From positions 47,547-111,546 of the forward strand of contig CAWBWO010000020.1 of assembly GCA_963792445.1 (NCBI GenBank): a stretch of 64,000 nucleotides of DNA, given 5' to 3'. Positions 37,052-46,390 of the stretch are shown one piece after another (the first letter of the stretch is position 1; every line of letters begins with the position of its first letter). Below the pieces are notes generated by a model that was given only the letters and a program-made list of their open reading frames with translations, was not told the DNA's origin and searched no databases. A program made the translations under genes and the position numbers. Source of the DNA: Rummeliibacillus sp963792445. GTDB taxonomy: Bacteria > Bacillota > Bacilli > Bacillales_A > Planococcaceae.

Positions 37052-37774
37052 TTATAATACTTTACTTAAAAACGCTTTTGTTCGTTCATTTTGTGGATTT
37101 CCGAAGATGTCTTCTGGTTTTCCTTGTTCAACAATGTAGCCACCATCCATAAATAAGACGCGATCTGCTACTTCGCGTGCAAATCCCATTTCATGTGTGA
37201 CAATCACCATTGTCATACCTTCATCAGCAAGTTGTTTCATTACATCAAGCACTTCGTTTACCATTTCTGGATCGAGAGCAGATGTTGGTTCATCGAAAAG
37301 CATGATTTTGGGTTTCATCGCAAGGGCACGTGCTATCGCTACTCGCTGCTGTTGGCCACCAGAAAGTTGTTCTGGGTAGTTGTCAGCTTTTTGCTTAAGT
37401 CCTACTTTATCTAATAATTCGAGTGCTAAATTTTCTGCTTCTGATTTCGTGATTTTCCGTACTTTCAGTGGTGCCATCGTTATATTATCAAGTACCGTCA
37501 TGTGAGGGAATAAATTAAACTGTTGAAAAACCATCCCTACTTCTGTTCGGATTTCATTGATATTCGTTTTGGGATCATTGACTTTTACCCCTTCAATCAA
37601 TATCTCCCCATCCGTAATCTCTTCCAGCAAATTAATACATCTCAAAAATGTACTCTTACCAGAACCTGATGGACCAATTACACAAACGACTTCTTTTTCT
37701 TTTACTTCATAATCAATTCCCTTTAAAACCTCAAGATTGCCAAAGTTTTTGTGTAAGCTTTTGATACGAATCAT
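37052..37774 (-). CDS. Polar amino acid ABC transporter ATPase (GlnQ type)
   Basis: 240 residues, intact. Walker A GPSGSGKSTFLR, Q-loop FQQFNLFPHM, signature LSGGQQQRVAIARAL, Walker B MLFDEPTSALDPE and VTHEMGFAREVADRVLFMD. It powers uptake through the adjacent permease. It overlaps the permease end by four bases (ATGA), so translation is coupled. Second such ATPase in the window, similar in sequence to the one at 32022. Confidence 0.96.
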   Translation of the reverse strand: MIRIKSLHKNFGNLEVLKGIDYEVKEKEVVCVIGPSGSGKSTFLRCINLLEEITDGEILIEGVKVNDPKTNINEIRTEVGMVFQQFNLFPHMTVLDNITMAPLKVRKITKSEAENLALELLDKVGLKQKADNYPEQLSGGQQQRVAIARALAMKPKIMLFDEPTSALDPEMVNEVLDVMKQLADEGMTMVIVTHEMGFAREVADRVLFMDGGYIVEQGKPEDIFGNPQNERTKAFLSKVL

Positions 37775-38527
37775 GCTGCAGCCCGCCCTTCATCTTCGTT
37801 TTGCGGCTGATTGGTTTGTCTCGATTTTTTCTTACGTGGATTGTAGTTATTGCTAAATCGTTTTTCGATATACGCAATAATTTTCGTCACGATATAAGTT
37901 AAGATTAAATAGAGGACTGCTGCTGTCAAATATGGCTCCCAGAAACGTTGGTACGCACCAACAACTACTTTACTTGCATATAAAATATCATTAGCCGCGA
38001 TAATTGTTACAAGTGAAGAGTCTTTTAATAATGCGATAAATTCGTTTCCTAGTGGTGGAATCATTCGACGAAATGCTTGTGGTAATATGATTTTAACCAT
38101 CGCTTGACTATGTGTTAAGCCAAGTGAACGAGCTGCTTCCATTTGACCTTTACTAATCGACTGAATCCCAGCACGGATAATTTCAGCATTATATGCGGCA
38201 CTATTTAGGATGAGTGCTGCAATACCTGAAACCATAAAACCATACGATTGTCCGAAAATAGATGGAATAACCGCTAAATGAATAATTAAAATTTGAACAA
38301 GCATTGGTGTCCCACGGAAAAGATCGACATAGATTTTCGCTTGGCCAAACAATCCATTTCTTATTAGATGTTTTTCCTAGTCCTAATAAAACACCCAGTA
38401 TTAATCCACCAAAATAACCACAAACGGTTAATACGATTGTCACCCATATTCCTCGTAAAAACATATCACGGTAGTTCCAGATTATATCCCAATGTAATCC
38501 CAAGAAGTTCATCTGAAATACCCCCAA
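37771..38527 (-). pseudogene. Polar amino acid ABC transporter permease, single frameshift
   Basis: Two frames form one HisM/GlnP permease of about 251 residues. The N-terminal part ends GLGKTSNKKW, and the other frame continues RNGLFGQAKIYVDLFRGTPMLVQ. Removing one A near 38366 joins them (TSNRNGLFGQ). The EAA loop EAARSLGLTHSQAMVKIILPQ is in the intact second part. The C-terminus has an unusual basic/polar tail (RKKKSRQTNQPQNEDEGRAAA). The start ATG 38527 lies four bases from the binding-protein stop. Confidence 0.9.
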
Positions 38528-38531
38528 TTAT

Positions 38532-39328
38532 TTAAGTTCTTGATTGTGTAATCTCAGCTAATTTACCATTTTCTTTGATTTTCTTTAAACCTTCGTTTAA
38601 GATATCAAGTACTTCTTTATTGCCTTTTTTCACCATAAATCCATAATACTCTTTCGCGAATGCAGGGTCTTCAATTGTTTTTAATTTTGCATCTGGATTG
38701 TTTTTCAGGTATTCAGGATGACTGCATTATCAGCAATTGCTGCATCAGCTGTACCATTGATGACTTCTTTATACGCAATTGGTTGGTCTTCATAAGCCAT
38801 AATATTAGGGCTTGCTTTACCTTGTAATTTTTGTGCTGCTACATGACCTGTTGAATTGATTTGAACGGCAATCTTCTTATCCTTTAAATCTTGTAATGAT
38901 TTAATAGGTGATCCTTCTTTTACTACGATGAATAATGTTGCTTCATAGTATGGATCTGTGAAGTCATATGATTGTTTACGTTCATCAGTAATAGTAATGC
39001 CGCCAGTTCCAAAATCAACTTCTCCATTTGTCGTTTGTTGGAAAATTGGTTCCCAACCTACATTATTTAGCTTGATTTTGACACCCATTTCATCACCAAT
39101 CGCGTTTAACACATCAACGTCAATTCCTGAGAGTTTCTGACTATTATTCAAATAGATGAATGGCGCAAAAGTTGCTGATGTTCCCCCTACTAGTTCTGTG
39201 ATTTTGTCCCCTTTATCACCTGATGCACCTGATGATTTTGCACCTTCTTTTGTTCCACAAGCTGCTAAAATCATCATAATCCCCAAAAAAATTGCAAACA
39301 TCGAAAGTAATTTTTTACTTTTTCTCAT
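38532..39328 (-). pseudogene. Amino acid ABC transporter substrate-binding lipoprotein, single frameshift
   Basis: Lipoprotein of about 265 residues with lipobox MMILAACGT. It has FAPFIYLNNSQKLSGIDVDVLNAIG, ITDERKQSYDFTDPYY and QINSTGHVAAQKL, a family 3 solute-binding fold. The frame is lost near 38717 (ADNAVILNT-stop); one missing base gives AVILEYLKNNPDAKLKTIEDPAFAKEYYGFMVKKGNKEVLDIL through to TAA at 38532. First gene of the three-gene transporter. Ribosome site AGG-GTGAT lies before ATG 39328. Ligand not identifiable, probably a polar or basic amino acid. Confidence 0.9.
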
Positions 39329-39664
39329 CCTATCACCCCATTATTTTAATATTTTGCAAGAATATTCCTAGTTATATGAAATATTCCTAATTTAGTAATT
39401 ATATTAAATTATTAATAGATAAACAATATTTATTTTTCTGATAATTTTTAAAATATAAAATTTTAAGATAATTGTGTTTAGACACTTTTTATTAGAGGGT
39501 AGTATGTGTGTAAGCAAAATCGCTCAATGCTTCAGTCATTCCATTTACAATAATTCTTATTAATATTTCAGCTAGATGATGGAAAAAGAATATATAAATT
39601 TTTGAAGAATATAAAGAAAGTATTGAAAAAAAATATTCGTTTTCTACATAAGGAGGAGATCTAT
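39329..39664. other. Divergent intergenic region
   Basis: AT-rich region between the ABC operon and the isochorismatase-family gene. No gene supported: a TTG-initiated extension from 39602 lacks a ribosome site. Promoters for both sides must lie here. Confidence 0.45.
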
Positions 39665-40222
39665 TTGAAACAAACTTTGTTGATTATCGATGCGCAACAG
39701 GACTTAATGGAAGGCAATAATGAAGAAAAAGGCGTTTTTAGGAAAGAAATAATCATTCATAACATTAATATTGTCATTAAACAAGCAATAAACAAGAGCA
39801 TCCCCATTGTTTTTATGAGAGATTTAGATGTTTCGAATGGAGAAGGACCAGGGTTTCAAGTACATAAGGAAATTCATGTTCCTTCTACTGCTATCATATT
39901 TGATAAAGCTGCAACAAATTCATTTTATGGTACTCCATTACAAGAACACTTAAATAAAAACAATGTAGAGCATCTAGTCATTATGGGATGTAAAACAGAA
40001 CATTGTATAGATACAGCTGTTAGAACGGCAACAGTCAATCATTTTGATGTTACTTTAGTTGGGGATGGTCACTCTACATCTGATTCAAAAAATTTAACTG
40101 CTGAGCAAATAATTCATCATCACAACGAGACTCTTCACGGTCATTATAATGTAGATAATTTTTCAATCGTTAGAAATTCGGATGAGGATTTGTTTACACC
40201 AATTCACAACAAATACCGATGA
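39665..40222 (+). CDS. Isochorismatase-family cysteine hydrolase
   Basis: About 185 residues. The catalytic triad is visible: Asp in LLIIDAQQD, Lys in FDKAATNSF and Cys in MGCKTEHCIDTAVRTA. Members hydrolyse amides or vinyl ethers (nicotinamide, isochorismate, ureas); the substrate here is unknown. Start: AAGGAGGAG lies seven bases before TTG 39665, giving MKQTLLIIDAQQD, the family's normal N-terminus. A terminator follows closely; single gene. Confidence 0.9.
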   Translation: MKQTLLIIDAQQDLMEGNNEEKGVFRKEIIIHNINIVIKQAINKSIPIVFMRDLDVSNGEGPGFQVHKEIHVPSTAIIFDKAATNSFYGTPLQEHLNKNNVEHLVIMGCKTEHCIDTAVRTATVNHFDVTLVGDGHSTSDSKNLTAEQIIHHHNETLHGHYNVDNFSIVRNSDEDLFTPIHNKYR

Positions 40223-40256
40223 TTCCCCTTTATATGTACTTGTTTAATGAAACATT

Positions 40257-40291
40257 AAATCCCGATTTCAGTGAGAAATCGGGATTTTTCA
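40257..40291 (+). terminator. Terminator after the isochorismatase-family gene
   Basis: Perfect 13-bp stem AAATCCCGATTTC/GAAATCGGGATTT (40257-40269, 40275-40287) followed by T residues. Confidence 0.9.
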
Positions 40292-40337
40292 TACTGGAAT
40301 ATTAGTTACTTTTAAATATCAATTTAATATACAAAAA

Positions 40338-41387
40338 TTAAATCTCCATGCCAACTTCTTCAAATAAAGCCATGTTTTTCATCATGCTGCATGCTGCTTC
40401 AATGATTGGGAAGGCTAGGGCTGCTCCGGATCCTTCGCCTAGGCACATGTCCATTTTGAGCATGGGTTCTTTGCCTAGTAGTTCACTTGCTTTTTTCCCG
40501 CCTGGTTCATCTGTGGCATGGGATGTGATGAGATAGTCTTTTACTTTTGGCTCGATGGTTGTTGCGATTAATCCTGAAACCGTGGAGATGAGACCATCGA
40601 CTATTACTGGTACGCGGTTTGCTGCAGCTGCTAGCATGACACCTGCCATTCCGGCGATTTCTAGACCTCCTACTTTTGCTAGGACATCAATGCCGTCATT
40701 TGGATTTGGTTGGTTTATTTCAATGGCTTTTCTGATGACTTCAATTTTGTGTGTTAATCCACCTTGGCCAAGTCCTGCACCTCTTCCGGTAATTCCTTCT
40801 GGGTCAATTTGAGCTAATACCGATAGGATCGCTGTACTTGGTGTAGTATTACCGATTCCCATTTCACCAGTGGCTAGTAAATTGACACCATTTTGGATTT
40901 CTGCTGATGCAATCTCAATGCCTACTTCTAAGGCTTTGATTGCTTCTTCTCTTGTCATGGCAGGACCTTTTGCAATGTTACCTGCTCCTTTTTTGATTTT
41001 TCGAAGGATGACGCCTGCATTACTTGGGATTTCTTCTTTAACTCCGATATCTACTGTTACGATTTTTGCATTAGAGATTTTTGCAATGGTCCCTACTCCA
41101 GTGATACCATTTGCAATATTTAGAGTTTGAGCAAAAGTTACTTCTTGGGGATTGCTCGTCACACCTTCTGCATATACACCGTGATCCGCAGCCATGACGA
41201 TGACCGCTTTTTGATCTATTGTCGGGAAAATTTCTCTAGTGATCCCTGAAAGTTGAACGGCAATTTCTTCTAATTTTCCTAGACTTGTTGGTGGTTTAAT
41301 GAGGCTATCCACTCTTTGTCTTGCTTTTGCCATCATGTCTTGGTCTAAGTCTTCAATTTTTTCAATGGTTTGTTGTAATAAGTTCAT
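40338..41387 (-). CDS. cobT: Nicotinate-nucleotide--dimethylbenzimidazole phosphoribosyltransferase
   Basis: About 349 residues. It makes alpha-ribazole phosphate for the lower loop of cobalamin. Conserved segments: RVDSLIKPPTSLGKLEEIA, VMAADHGVYAEGVT, GEMGIGNTTPSTA, GRGAGLGQGGL and SHATDEPGG. The catalytic Glu is in CLGEGSGAALAFPI. Start: ATG 41387 is six bases after GGGAGAG, whereas ATG 41393 abuts it. No other cobalamin gene is nearby. It is preceded by a cobalamin riboswitch with a terminator, so it should be repressed by cobalamin. Confidence 0.96.
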   Translation of the reverse strand: MNLLQQTIEKIEDLDQDMMAKARQRVDSLIKPPTSLGKLEEIAVQLSGITREIFPTIDQKAVIVMAADHGVYAEGVTSNPQEVTFAQTLNIANGITGVGTIAKISNAKIVTVDIGVKEEIPSNAGVILRKIKKGAGNIAKGPAMTREEAIKALEVGIEIASAEIQNGVNLLATGEMGIGNTTPSTAILSVLAQIDPEGITGRGAGLGQGGLTHKIEVIRKAIEINQPNPNDGIDVLAKVGGLEIAGMAGVMLAAAANRVPVIVDGLISTVSGLIATTIEPKVKDYLITSHATDEPGGKKASELLGKEPMLKMDMCLGEGSGAALAFPIIEAACSMMKNMALFEEVGMEI

Positions 41388-41410
41388 TTTCATCTCTCCC
41401 GAATAAAAAT

Positions 41411-41455
41411 AAAAGCCTGCAGTTTATTTGCATTCCAAATAAACCGCAGACTTTT
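41411..41455 (-). terminator. Regulated terminator between cobalamin riboswitch and cobT
   Basis: Long stem (AAAAGTCTGCGGTTTATTTG with CAAATAAACTGCAGGCTTTT on the minus strand, few mismatches), then TATTTTTATT. It sits between aptamer and start codon, as expected for a transcriptional off-switch. Its sequence resembles the hairpin at 47174-47219. Confidence 0.85.
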
Positions 41456-41477
41456 CCATCATCTGTTTAATTCAAGT

Positions 41478-41640
41478 CATAAGGCAGGTCTCCTGGCTTG
41501 GGGTCATAATTAATCGGGCCTTCCCAGAATATTTCCAGTGGCATTTCCGATAAACGCTCCCCATACAGTGGCGGGTCCGCTGAAGATTTTCACTTCATTC
41601 CCTATTCTCCCTAAAAATTAGGGCACCTTACACTTTTATT
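41478..41640 (-). ncRNA. Cobalamin riboswitch
   Basis: On the minus strand, conserved blocks appear in order: AAGGTGCCC..., GGACCCGCCACTGTAT, GGGGAGC, ATGCCACTGG, CTGGGAAGGCC, and the B12-box region AGCCAGGAGACCTGCCTTAT. Order and spacing match the standard cobalamin aptamer. Located upstream of cobT. Confidence 0.95.
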
Positions 41641-41714
41641 AAATTTTCTAATAATAATGATACTAGAGTAGTTGTTTGAATGCAATACTATTTTATCAAA
41701 CAGAAATATCAACA

Positions 41715-42788
41715 TTAAAATTTAATTTGTTTTAATCGGGAATCTTCTATATATAAAAGTTGCCCTGATTTGGCATCGATAGAATAGAATTGTGGTCCTT
41801 TATCCCAATTAAATCCTTTCAAGTTTTTGATAAGCTTGCCATTTAAGTCAAAAAGAGCATAGATATTTTCGTCATTTTGTCCAGAAATGATGGCAATCAG
41901 GCGTTTCTTTCCAAAATCTACGTCCAATACAGTTGATAGCTTTGTGTTTGCCAGTTTTGTAACCTTAGAGTTTGAGAAGTCAAAGAAATAGTTGCTATAA
42001 TCGCTATATGATTTTATGATCATGCCATTATTGGATACCGTATAATTTCCTTCGCCACATCCAGTATTACCATATAACTTTTCTTTGGTGTTCATGACTT
42101 TTAACCCTTTACCATTTAAGTCCATGCGGTATAATTTTCCGCTTTTCACAAAATAAATTGATTTTTTATTAATCCAAAAATCATCTACACCTTTTTGAAG
42201 CGTTTGTTTACTTTTTCCATTTAAAGTAGACTTAATAATTGTAAAATTCCCCATTGCTTCGTTTACTACTTTTGCATAATACATAGAATTGCCTGAGATA
42301 ACAAATGAATTTTTTGCATCTGAGGAAACCTTATCTGTTACAACTTTGCTTATTTTTCCATTGCTTGAACGTTTATAGATTTCAAGGATGGTAGCTCCAC
42401 CGCCACCACAACTTCCTGCATAAATACTATCAAATAAAAATTTAGTAAAATACACATCTTTACCAACAGCCTGTACATCACGGATTGGTTTAACATTAGC
42501 TGAAAATCGATCGTATTGTGAAGCTTTTGCTAATTTACCATTTACTAAAAAAAAGTTCACATCATTCAGTTTCATCGGTGGCTTCTTTGCATCGACTAAA
42601 GTATAAACTTTTTCCTTCAAAACAGCAGAAGACTTACCATTTGGGACGGCTTTATAAATCCCAGGAGAATTTTTAGCTGTTCCTGCAACCGGATAATACA
42701 TTTCTTTCGTTGCTGCAAATGTATTCGTTGGAAGCAGCGTACTAACCAATAGAACGCTAAGTAATACAAAAATTTTAATCAATTTCAA
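41715..42788 (-). CDS. Secreted protein with beta-propeller-like repeats (DUF5050-like)
   Basis: About 357 residues. Signal peptide MKLIKIFVLLSVLLVSTLLPTNTFA (cleavage after residue 25). The mature part has recurring short strands of the type VYFTKFL, MYYAKVV, IYFVKSGKLYRMDLNGKGLKVM and LFDLNGKLIKNL. This suggests a six- or seven-bladed propeller as in DUF5050/YycE-type envelope proteins. No catalytic motif seen. Start: GGAGGG precedes TTG 42788; ATG 42806 lies before the ribosome site. Monocistronic; function unknown. Confidence 0.75.
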   Translation of the reverse strand: MKLIKIFVLLSVLLVSTLLPTNTFAATKEMYYPVAGTAKNSPGIYKAVPNGKSSAVLKEKVYTLVDAKKPPMKLNDVNFFLVNGKLAKASQYDRFSANVKPIRDVQAVGKDVYFTKFLFDSIYAGSCGGGGATILEIYKRSSNGKISKVVTDKVSSDAKNSFVISGNSMYYAKVVNEAMGNFTIIKSTLNGKSKQTLQKGVDDFWINKKSIYFVKSGKLYRMDLNGKGLKVMNTKEKLYGNTGCGEGNYTVSNNGMIIKSYSDYSNYFFDFSNSKVTKLANTKLSTVLDVDFGKKRLIAIISGQNDENIYALFDLNGKLIKNLKGFNWDKGPQFYSIDAKSGQLLYIEDSRLKQIKF

Positions 42789-43180
42789 CCTATTTCCCTC
42801 CAGCATATAACTAAAATCCTATTAAATATGAATGATCACTGCTTTGTTTCTACAATAAATCTAATTCACCATTTTGTTTGAATTTTCAGTTATTTAGTTA
42901 AGTATTCTTGTAGAATCAAATTTAGCTCTATTACTTTGTCCCTCCTTTTTCTTCAATATTCTTCTATTATAAAGTAATAGAAAGTTGGTGTATATACTAA
43001 ATACACCCAATTAGACCTACTATTTAGGATTTTATTAATCCATTTGTATTATATATTACTAACTTATGTACTAATAAAAGTAAAAAGGAAGACCTTTTCA
43101 TGATGGATTAAAGTTTTCACAACTCATCCAATGAAAAATGATCTCCCCAATAAATGATATGCATTTCTCTTTCATTTAGA
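42789..43180. other. Intergenic region with a weak hairpin after the permease gene
   Basis: About 390 bp, AT-rich, no gene seen. AAAAGG/CCTTTT near 43083-43099 followed on the minus strand by T-rich sequence could end the GntP operon transcript. The rest should contain the promoter of the secreted protein. Confidence 0.45.
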
Positions 43181-44488
43181 TTAATAGAAAGTTGTGGCAA
43201 CGATTAGTGCAGGAATTAATGCAATTACAGGCCCGACAACCCCTGTCATAAATACATGTCTGTATGCGTCTTTATGTGTTAACCCTGCAACAGCTAAAAA
43301 GGTAATTACTCCTCCATTATGTGGCAATGCATCAAATCCGCCTGCAGCAATAGTTGAAATACGGTGGATGACTTCTGGATTTAAGCCATATTGCATATAT
43401 GTTTTCGAAAGCGTTTCCATAGCAATCGCTAAACCACCAGAGGATGAACCTGTGATTCCAGCTAAGAGATTTGTTGCAATACTTAAAGAAATTAGTGGGC
43501 TTCCAGGTATTGCTGACAGCCAGTGTGTAATCACGGCAAATCCAGCAGTAGCAGCAATAACAGAGCCATACCCAACATCCGCACTTGTATTAATTAATGG
43601 TAAGACTGTGTTTTTTGCTCCACCATTGATGGTCTTAATTTTCTTATCGATAAATTTCCAGAAGAAGGAAATTGCAATGACAACTGAAATCATTAAGGAG
43701 TAAACAATATCAATTTTTAAAAAGTTTAACATAGTCAATAAGAATATTGGAGGAATGATACTGATAATTAAATTTGGCAATTTCTTATTTTCATCCAAAT
43801 TCTGATCTGTTTCCCCCTCTAAATTGGTGCAATTGAAATATGTTTCTCCTTTTTTCTCAGACTTTTTAATTTCACGTTTTAAATAAAAAATATTGAAAAT
43901 AATCACAGTAATCGATGCAACAAGTCCAATGAGTGGTGCTGCTGAAACAGTTGTTCCTAAATAACCTGTTGGAATAATATTAGTACTAGAAGGCGTTCCC
44001 GCAAGCATTGTGTTTGAAAATGTTGCAGCCCCAAAGAAGAAGGCGGCCATAAAGAGATGCCATGGAATATCTAATTCTTTAAATAATGGTTTTGCAATCG
44101 GCAAAACAGCAAATATTACAACAAAAACACTTACACCGCCATATGTTAAAATGGCAGATACAGCGACAATTGCAATCAATACTTTCAGCTTACTGCCTCG
44201 TCCAATAATTCTCAGAATCGATTTAGATATCGTGCGTGCTGCACCACTATCTTCCATTAATTTTCCAAACATAGCTGCTAGTAAAAAAATTAGGTAAAAC
44301 TTCTTGGCAAAATTAATAAATCCGCCCATATAAGTGTCTTGTAAGGTTTCGAGTAACGGCAATTGAGTTAAGAATATTACGACGATACTCGTGAGTGGTG
44401 CAATGACGATTATTGAAAATCCTTTTAATGCCAAATACATAATTAATGCAAGGGAAAATAGTATAACTAATACACTTAATACATCCAT
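43181..44488 (-). CDS. GntP family permease (gluconate/organic acid transporter)
   Basis: 435 residues, about 12 membrane segments. GntP-type features are a hydrophobic N-terminus, KLMEDSGAARTISKSILRIIG (residues about 79-99), GGVSVFVVIFAVLPIAKPLF, GITGSSSGGLAIAMETL and AAGGFDALPHNGGVITFLAVAG near the C-terminus. It imports gluconate, hydroxybutyrate or a related hydroxy acid. It is the third gene of a minus-strand run with a Zn-dehydrogenase and a VOC protein, opposite a FadR-type regulator. Confidence 0.9.
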   Translation of the reverse strand: MDVLSVLVILFSLALIMYLALKGFSIIVIAPLTSIVVIFLTQLPLLETLQDTYMGGFINFAKKFYLIFLLAAMFGKLMEDSGAARTISKSILRIIGRGSKLKVLIAIVAVSAILTYGGVSVFVVIFAVLPIAKPLFKELDIPWHLFMAAFFFGAATFSNTMLAGTPSSTNIIPTGYLGTTVSAAPLIGLVASITVIIFNIFYLKREIKKSEKKGETYFNCTNLEGETDQNLDENKKLPNLIISIIPPIFLLTMLNFLKIDIVYSLMISVVIAISFFWKFIDKKIKTINGGAKNTVLPLINTSADVGYGSVIAATAGFAVITHWLSAIPGSPLISLSIATNLLAGITGSSSGGLAIAMETLSKTYMQYGLNPEVIHRISTIAAGGFDALPHNGGVITFLAVAGLTHKDAYRHVFMTGVVGPVIALIPALIVATTFY

Positions 44489-44583
44489 ATGCTTCCCTCC
44501 AAACGTATCTATAGGATAAAAGAAGAAGGATGCAATTCACATCCCTCAAAGCTTTCTATTCTTTTTACATAAGCCAATACATG

Positions 44584-44991
44584 TTAATCATTTATTACTT
44601 GATGTACTTCGATCACGTTACCATCAGGGTCATGTAAGAAGATTTGATGCCATCCTTTTATCGCCCATTGTCCATTGTCAGCGTATGGAATATTATGTTT
44701 TTCTAAATTCTCTATTACCTGTTGAATATCATCTACTCGCAATGCTAAATGCCCCTTTAAAAGCGGATTGACATGTTGTCCTGTGATAAAATTCATATTT
44801 GGGTTGCTTTCGGCAATGTGGAGTTCCCCGTCACCTATTTTCAAAAAATTCGTTTCTCCATTATATTGCGTCGTAATACGTGCGTTTTTGGATTCTTCAT
44901 TTTCTTCCAAATTAAAGACATTTTTATAAAACTCCGTTAACCCTGCAACATTTGACGTACTAAAATTTTGATGATGAATTTGAACTTTCAT
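44584..44991 (-). CDS. VOC superfamily protein (glyoxalase/dioxygenase fold)
   Basis: 135 residues. Two beta-alpha-beta-beta-beta units: VQIHHQNFSTSNVAGLTEFYKNVFNL and GHLALRVDDIQQVIENLEKHNIPY. The C-terminal HDPDGNVIEVHQV supplies the usual metal-ligand Glu, and N-terminal His residues can supply others. The family includes isomerases, lyases and dioxygenases, so no reaction can be assigned. Ribosome site GAAAGGTGG precedes ATG 44991. It lies between the dehydrogenase and permease genes and is likely part of the same catabolic unit. Confidence 0.85.
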   Translation of the reverse strand: MKVQIHHQNFSTSNVAGLTEFYKNVFNLEENEESKNARITTQYNGETNFLKIGDGELHIAESNPNMNFITGQHVNPLLKGHLALRVDDIQQVIENLEKHNIPYADNGQWAIKGWHQIFLHDPDGNVIEVHQVIND

Positions 44992-45017
44992 ATAAATTCC
45001 ACCTTTCTCAATTTAAT

Positions 45018-46046
45018 TTATTCACTAATCGAAAATAATACTTTCATCCCTTCACCTTCTATAGCAATTCGGAAAGCTTCTTCATAATCTTCTAATGGAA
45101 GGATATGCGTAATCGCAAAATCAACATCCAATTTCTTTTCAAGTAATAGTTTTTCTGTTAACTCCCATGTGCTCCACATTCTACGGCCATGAATCCCTCT
45201 TACGGTGACTTCTTTTAAAATAATATCTTTCGAAAAGTCAAAGCCTACTTCTTCTCTAAATAGTCCAACCATCGCGACGATTCCCCCTTTTTTGATGTAA
45301 GGGATCGCTTCTTGTATGGCATGTCGATTGCCAGTCGTTTCGATAATGATTTCAGGATTTTCGTTTCCTAAAACATCTTTTGCAGGAATTTCACGCGAAT
45401 TCCACGTTTGAAGATTAGGACATTTAGATGCAATTTGAAGTCGCTTTTCATTGATATCACTAATAACGACCGATTTTGCACCAAGTGCTAGACTTGCACA
45501 AGCTGCGAAAATACCAATGGGACCCGCTCCTAAAATCGCTACATTTTTGCCTTTTACATTCGCCACTTGTGCTGCATGAACGCCTACACCTAAAGGTTCC
45601 ATGATCGCCCCAACTTTATCTGAAAGGGCATCTGGAATTTTCCTTGCACATTTTTCTGGGACAACTACCCATTCTGCAAAACATCCATCAATGTGTAAAC
45701 CAAATAATTGCATGTTTTCACAAATATGCTGTGCCCCGTTTAGACATTGATCGCATTCTTCACATGGAATATGTGTTTCCACACTAATGCGGTCGCCAAC
45801 TTTCAAAGATGAAACGCCATCACCAAGTTCAACTACTTCTGCAACACATTCGTGTCCGCTAATTCCTGGTACTTTTAAATTCATACCAGCCGCCCATGAA
45901 TCCCATTGATAGATATGCAAATCCGAACCACATATTGCTGCCATTTTCACTTTGACTAGAACTTCTCCTGCTCCAGGCTTTGGTATAACCGTTGTTGAAT
46001 AGAAAAGACCTGGTGAAGCTGATTTTTTTACTAGCGCATTCATCAT
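45018..46046 (-). CDS. Zinc-dependent medium-chain dehydrogenase, threonine/polyol type
   Basis: 342 residues. Catalytic zinc site AAICGSDLHIYQWDSWA and GHECVAEV; structural zinc cysteines CEECDQCLNGAQHIC; NAD fold AILGAGPIGIFAACAS. The ICGSDLHIYQWD segment resembles L-threonine 3-dehydrogenase and idonate/sorbitol dehydrogenases. The GntP permease context hints at a hydroxy acid or polyol rather than threonine. Ribosome site AAAGGAGG precedes ATG 46046. First gene of the run and divergent from a FadR-type regulator. Confidence 0.9.
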   Translation of the reverse strand: MMNALVKKSASPGLFYSTTVIPKPGAGEVLVKVKMAAICGSDLHIYQWDSWAAGMNLKVPGISGHECVAEVVELGDGVSSLKVGDRISVETHIPCEECDQCLNGAQHICENMQLFGLHIDGCFAEWVVVPEKCARKIPDALSDKVGAIMEPLGVGVHAAQVANVKGKNVAILGAGPIGIFAACASLALGAKSVVISDINEKRLQIASKCPNLQTWNSREIPAKDVLGNENPEIIIETTGNRHAIQEAIPYIKKGGIVAMVGLFREEVGFDFSKDIILKEVTVRGIHGRRMWSTWELTEKLLLEKKLDVDFAITHILPLEDYEEAFRIAIEGEGMKVLFSISE

Positions 46047-46390
46047 TAATCAAAGACCTCCTTTAACAAAATGAATTAATAGAAAGTATCCATACAATTT
46101 TCCTTATCATCTGCTTATCAGACATGTTGAAGAAAAAAATAAAGTAACAAACAGTTAATTCAGTTGTATGACCATCAGATAAATTAGTTCAAATAATAGT
46201 AATAATAGGTTATATTTGTTATATATTATTTGGTATATATAAGAGAGTCTGATTTTCATAATCAACTATACGTTTATAAAAATTACTTTATGCGTAATTT
46301 AATTGTTTTATTTTCAACCTTTGTAAAAATGGATTAATCAATAATCTAGTAAAAGAAACTTCATTTCTACTATTAGAGGGGGTACTGTTG
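46047..46390. other. Divergent control region for the GntP operon and its regulator
   Basis: About 344 bp with no gene. It contains a FadR-type operator match at 46164-46174 and AT-rich sequence that should hold the two divergent promoters. Confidence 0.5.
46164..46174. promoter_or_regulatory. Candidate FadR-subfamily operator
   Basis: TTGTATGACCA fits the TNGTNNNACNA pattern of FadR-subfamily GntR regulators. It lies between the divergent dehydrogenase and regulator genes. Motif-based inference only. Confidence 0.5.

Noticed and set aside
43399..43413. Near-perfect catabolite-responsive element match
   Set aside because: It falls inside the GntP coding sequence over codons for METLS, with no nearby promoter, so chance is likely.
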